In this document: piece after piece, positions 62,140 through 64,000 of the stretch
Layout: every line of letters begins with the position of its first letter
Numbering within the stretch: the stretch's first letter is position 1
Source: Rhodococcus sp. H36-A4
GTDB lineage: Bacteria > Actinomycetota > Actinomycetes > Mycobacteriales > Mycobacteriaceae
Direction of reading: 5' to 3'
NCBI RefSeq assembly: GCF_027158005.1
Contig: NZ_JAPVLQ010000008.1
Location: 35,587-99,586 of the forward strand
Length of the DNA stretch: 64,000 bases
Notes under the pieces: model-generated
What the model was told of the DNA's origin: nothing
Databases searched by the model: none
The model's input: the letters and a program-made list of their open reading frames with translations, nothing else
Program-made: the position numbers and the translations under genes

Positions 62140-62765
62140 TCAGAAAACCACTTCTGCAGTTCTTCGCCACGCAAGATCTTGGGCTGTTCGATGCCGACAT
62201 CGATCGCGTCGTCGACCTGTCCACGCATCCCGACGACGTTTGCGTTACCGAGTCGTGCGTTGGTGATGACTGCATTTCGGGGGCGGATGCCCCAGTCGCT
62301 GTCGTGGAGATTTGCGCCCCGCAGATCGACATCGGCTAGCACTGCATCGCTCAGCGATGTGTTGCGAATGTCCGAATCCCGGAGGTCCGAACGCGTGAAA
62401 TCTGCGTCCGACAGTCGAGCGCCGGTCAAGATCGCCGATCGGGCATTGCACCCAGTGATAATTGCCTTGCGAAGGTCTGCGCCTGTGAGGTCCACACACT
62501 CCAGATCAGCCTGTCGAATCCAGGCTTGGTACAGGCTCGTTCGCCGCATACGCACTTTGGCTAGACGTGCTGAACTGAGTTCAGCGCCTGCTAATTCCAG
62601 GCCGGACAGATCTGAGCCTGTGAAATCGAGCCCTGCACCGGCAAGAATCGGAATGAAGTGACTTGCTGGGTCGATCGCGTCGAAAAAGTGGTGTAGCGCG
62701 TCAACAGCATCCTGATTGGTCGGCCACTGTTCGACGTCAGTCCTAAGCTTGCCGAATTCGGTCAT
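62106..62765 (-). CDS. Pentapeptide-repeat protein, candidate immunity protein
   Basis: A 219-residue protein. After about 50 residues of helical lead, A(D/N)LxX repeats run from about residue 50 to 180 (DLSGLELAGAELSSARL, ADLECVDLTGADL, DADFTRSDLRDSDIRNT), predicting a right-handed quadrilateral helix. Such folds mimic DNA in MfpA/Qnr. ATG at 62765 overlaps the toxin stop (ATGA), the tightest form of coupling. Position and fold together make it the immunity candidate for the nuclease-like toxin. Pentapeptide immunity proteins for polymorphic toxins are unusual. Confidence 0.75.
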   Translation of the reverse strand: MTEFGKLRTDVEQWPTNQDAVDALHHFFDAIDPASHFIPILAGAGLDFTGSDLSGLELAGAELSSARLAKVRMRRTSLYQAWIRQADLECVDLTGADLRKAIITGCNARSAILTGARLSDADFTRSDLRDSDIRNTSLSDAVLADVDLRGANLHDSDWGIRPRNAVITNARLGNANVVGMRGQVDDAIDVGIEQPKILRGEELQKWFSDHGAPKVVVAK

Positions 62766-63910
62766 GAAGACCACCTTACTTTTCCAGCCCAATCGGGACG
62801 CTGGCTGACTAGGTCGCGTAGATGAGATTCCCTGGCCGCAGTCATGCCGTCAGAGTCCAGGAGAACACCGGTACCCTTGTTCAGTTGCTTGTTGATCATG
62901 CGATCAAATTCTGTGTCCGATTGAGAAGGTTCGATTGGTTTGCCGGAGTCCGGTCGATACGAGGGTTGAAGATCGGGTGAGGACTTCACGTCCCAATGCT
63001 CTCCCGCGGCATCAACAAATTCTCCCTGGTCTTTGCCATCCTCACTGAGCGGCGCGCGGATGATCGGTCCGGGAATTACGCCAGCAGACTCGGCCTCGAG
63101 GCCGACGTCAGCTTCTCGTTCTGATTGCGGATTGGACTGTCCCCCTTTCGCTGGATCTTTGGCGAGCTCCTCTCGTCGTGCTTCGTATTCAGGGTTCCCT
63201 GATATAGGTGAGGTGTAAGGCTGCACTGCATTCGCGTCATCCCCGGGTAGATGTTGCACGACGAGCGTGGTGATGACTTCGAGGGCCGATACAGTCGTAA
63301 CTCCGTTGATAGCAGCGAATGTGGCTGTCGCAGAACCGAGCAGGGCAGCAAGGGTGCTGGCAGTCAGTAGGCCTCTAATTGCGTTTGCTGCTGTCGCGAT
63401 TGCAGCGGTTGTCCCCGCAGCGCCCGCTGCCACCTCGGCCTGGGCAGGACCGAGCGCTCCGAGTCCACCGGTGAGAAGCACAGTCGCGATTGCCGCAACG
63501 GCCGTCACAGCCCCGATGGCACCGAGCGTCCACGCCAGTTCATCTGAGCTAGCTTTGATTCCTGTGCGGAGGTCTGTGACGGCCACGTTGTGTGCAGCCA
63601 CAGGGGAGGCCAACGCTGAGGCGGTCGATATGAGCTCGGCTGCGCTTCGGCTCAGGGTTTCGAGGTGGGCTGTGACAGCGGCGACGTCGGGTGCGTCGAG
63701 GCCGTCGAAGCGGTCAACTGCGCCTCGAATATCCCGTGCTGCGGCCGTTGTGACCGCATGTTCGGCAAACGCCCGCCATGCATCGGCTGCGATAGTCAGT
63801 TTGTCACTGTCCCCGTCGGGGACAGGCAGTCCGATCTGTTCGAGTAGCCCCGGCACATCGGTGTTCAGCCCATCCCTGCGTGCCAGGGTGAGGTGAGTCC
63901 ACTGGTTCAT
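62762..63910 (-). CDS. Polymorphic toxin: CpnT-like N-domain, hydrophobic middle, nuclease-like C-terminus
   Basis: A 382-residue protein in three parts. Residues 20-120 resemble the WXG100_2 / CpnT N-terminal domain (LPVPDGDSDKLTIAADAWRAFA), implying ESX export. Residues 126-215 are Ala/Gly-rich hydrophobic helices (GAIGAVTAVAAIATVLLTGG). From 240 on, a polar linker leads to a C-terminal domain with LEAES (Glu272/274), FVD (Asp300) and HWDVKSS (Asp307, Lys309), compatible with a PD-(D/E)xK nuclease toxin. Start at MNQWTHL overlaps the upstream gene stop by ATGA. The toxic activity is inferred. Confidence 0.75.
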   Translation of the reverse strand: MNQWTHLTLARRDGLNTDVPGLLEQIGLPVPDGDSDKLTIAADAWRAFAEHAVTTAAARDIRGAVDRFDGLDAPDVAAVTAHLETLSRSAAELISTASALASPVAAHNVAVTDLRTGIKASSDELAWTLGAIGAVTAVAAIATVLLTGGLGALGPAQAEVAAGAAGTTAAIATAANAIRGLLTASTLAALLGSATATFAAINGVTTVSALEVITTLVVQHLPGDDANAVQPYTSPISGNPEYEARREELAKDPAKGGQSNPQSEREADVGLEAESAGVIPGPIIRAPLSEDGKDQGEFVDAAGEHWDVKSSPDLQPSYRPDSGKPIEPSQSDTEFDRMINKQLNKGTGVLLDSDGMTAARESHLRDLVSQRPDWAGKVRWSS

Positions 63911-64000
63911 AGCAACCCGGCCTGATGCAGGGCGAGATACGGATCGACACACACCATGGCCATCACCACCAAGACGCCGGTCAGCGGCGACAATGAACGC
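63907..64000 (-). CDS. Partial upstream gene of the toxin operon
   Basis: An open frame enters from the right edge on the minus strand and ends with TGA overlapping the toxin ATG. The last 30 residues (ending MAMVCVDPYLALHQAGLL) suit neither a clear domain nor a signal. In similar loci this position is often taken by a small EspC/WXG-like helper, which cannot be confirmed here. Confidence 0.4.
   Translation of the reverse strand, partial: RSLSPLTGVLVVMAMVCVDPYLALHQAGLL

Overview
The window reads as chromosomal DNA of a mycolic-acid actinobacterium, most likely Rhodococcus or a close Nocardiaceae relative. The DNA is GC-rich and GTG and TTG starts are frequent. The block glpD / tetR / FAD-oxidase / diacylglycerol kinase has the layout I recall for M. 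tuberculosis Rv2249c-Rv2252. NDMA-dependent alcohol dehydrogenase, CadI, DUF3558 lipoproteins, monomeric isocitrate dehydrogenase and several type VII (ESX)-like secreted proteins also point there. I saw no rRNA, tRNA, CRISPR array, insertion sequence or integrase.

0-16 kb: a cobalamin/Fe-type binding lipoprotein and a UvrA-like drug-resistance ATPase behind a TetR-type operator; a secreted DUF4185 protein; the glycerol-lipid cluster (glpD-tetR diverging from the alkyl-DHAP-synthase-like oxidase and diacylglycerol kinase across a 17-bp gap); a GIY-YIG-like protein; an acyl-CoA ligase; a TerD-family protein; a possible TY-Chap-like protein. 16-30 kb: a succinate-semialdehyde-type dehydrogenase; a P450-tetR-propeller operon; a ClpC-type unfoldase with a heat-shock-like promoter; an ectoine transporter ehuBCDA whose ehuC contains a 34-bp perfect palindrome. 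30-41 kb: a divergent cadI/arsR pair, monomeric icd, the urease operon ureABCFGD, a nearly gene-free kilobase with small ORFs, a secreted amidohydrolase and a nitroreductase.

41-52 kb: a duplicated two-gene module (DUF3558 lipoprotein plus a small helical protein) flanks a hypothetical gene and a tetR/lipase pair. It is followed by an aldehyde/alcohol dehydrogenase operon and a three-gene locus that looks like an ESX-exported effector with a membrane immunity candidate. 52-59.7 kb: redox, PASTA-lipoprotein, HD hydrolase, nucleotidase, VWA, AraC-type regulator, isochorismatase and adenylate cyclase genes, plus two very small genes. 59.7-64 kb: a conflict-like island with a Fic protein, a truncated AAA ATPase, and a polymorphic toxin (CpnT-like N-domain, hydrophobic middle, nuclease-like C-end). 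The toxin gene overlaps a pentapeptide-repeat gene by ATGA, and that protein is the immunity candidate. This right-hand pair is the best candidate for an undescribed system.
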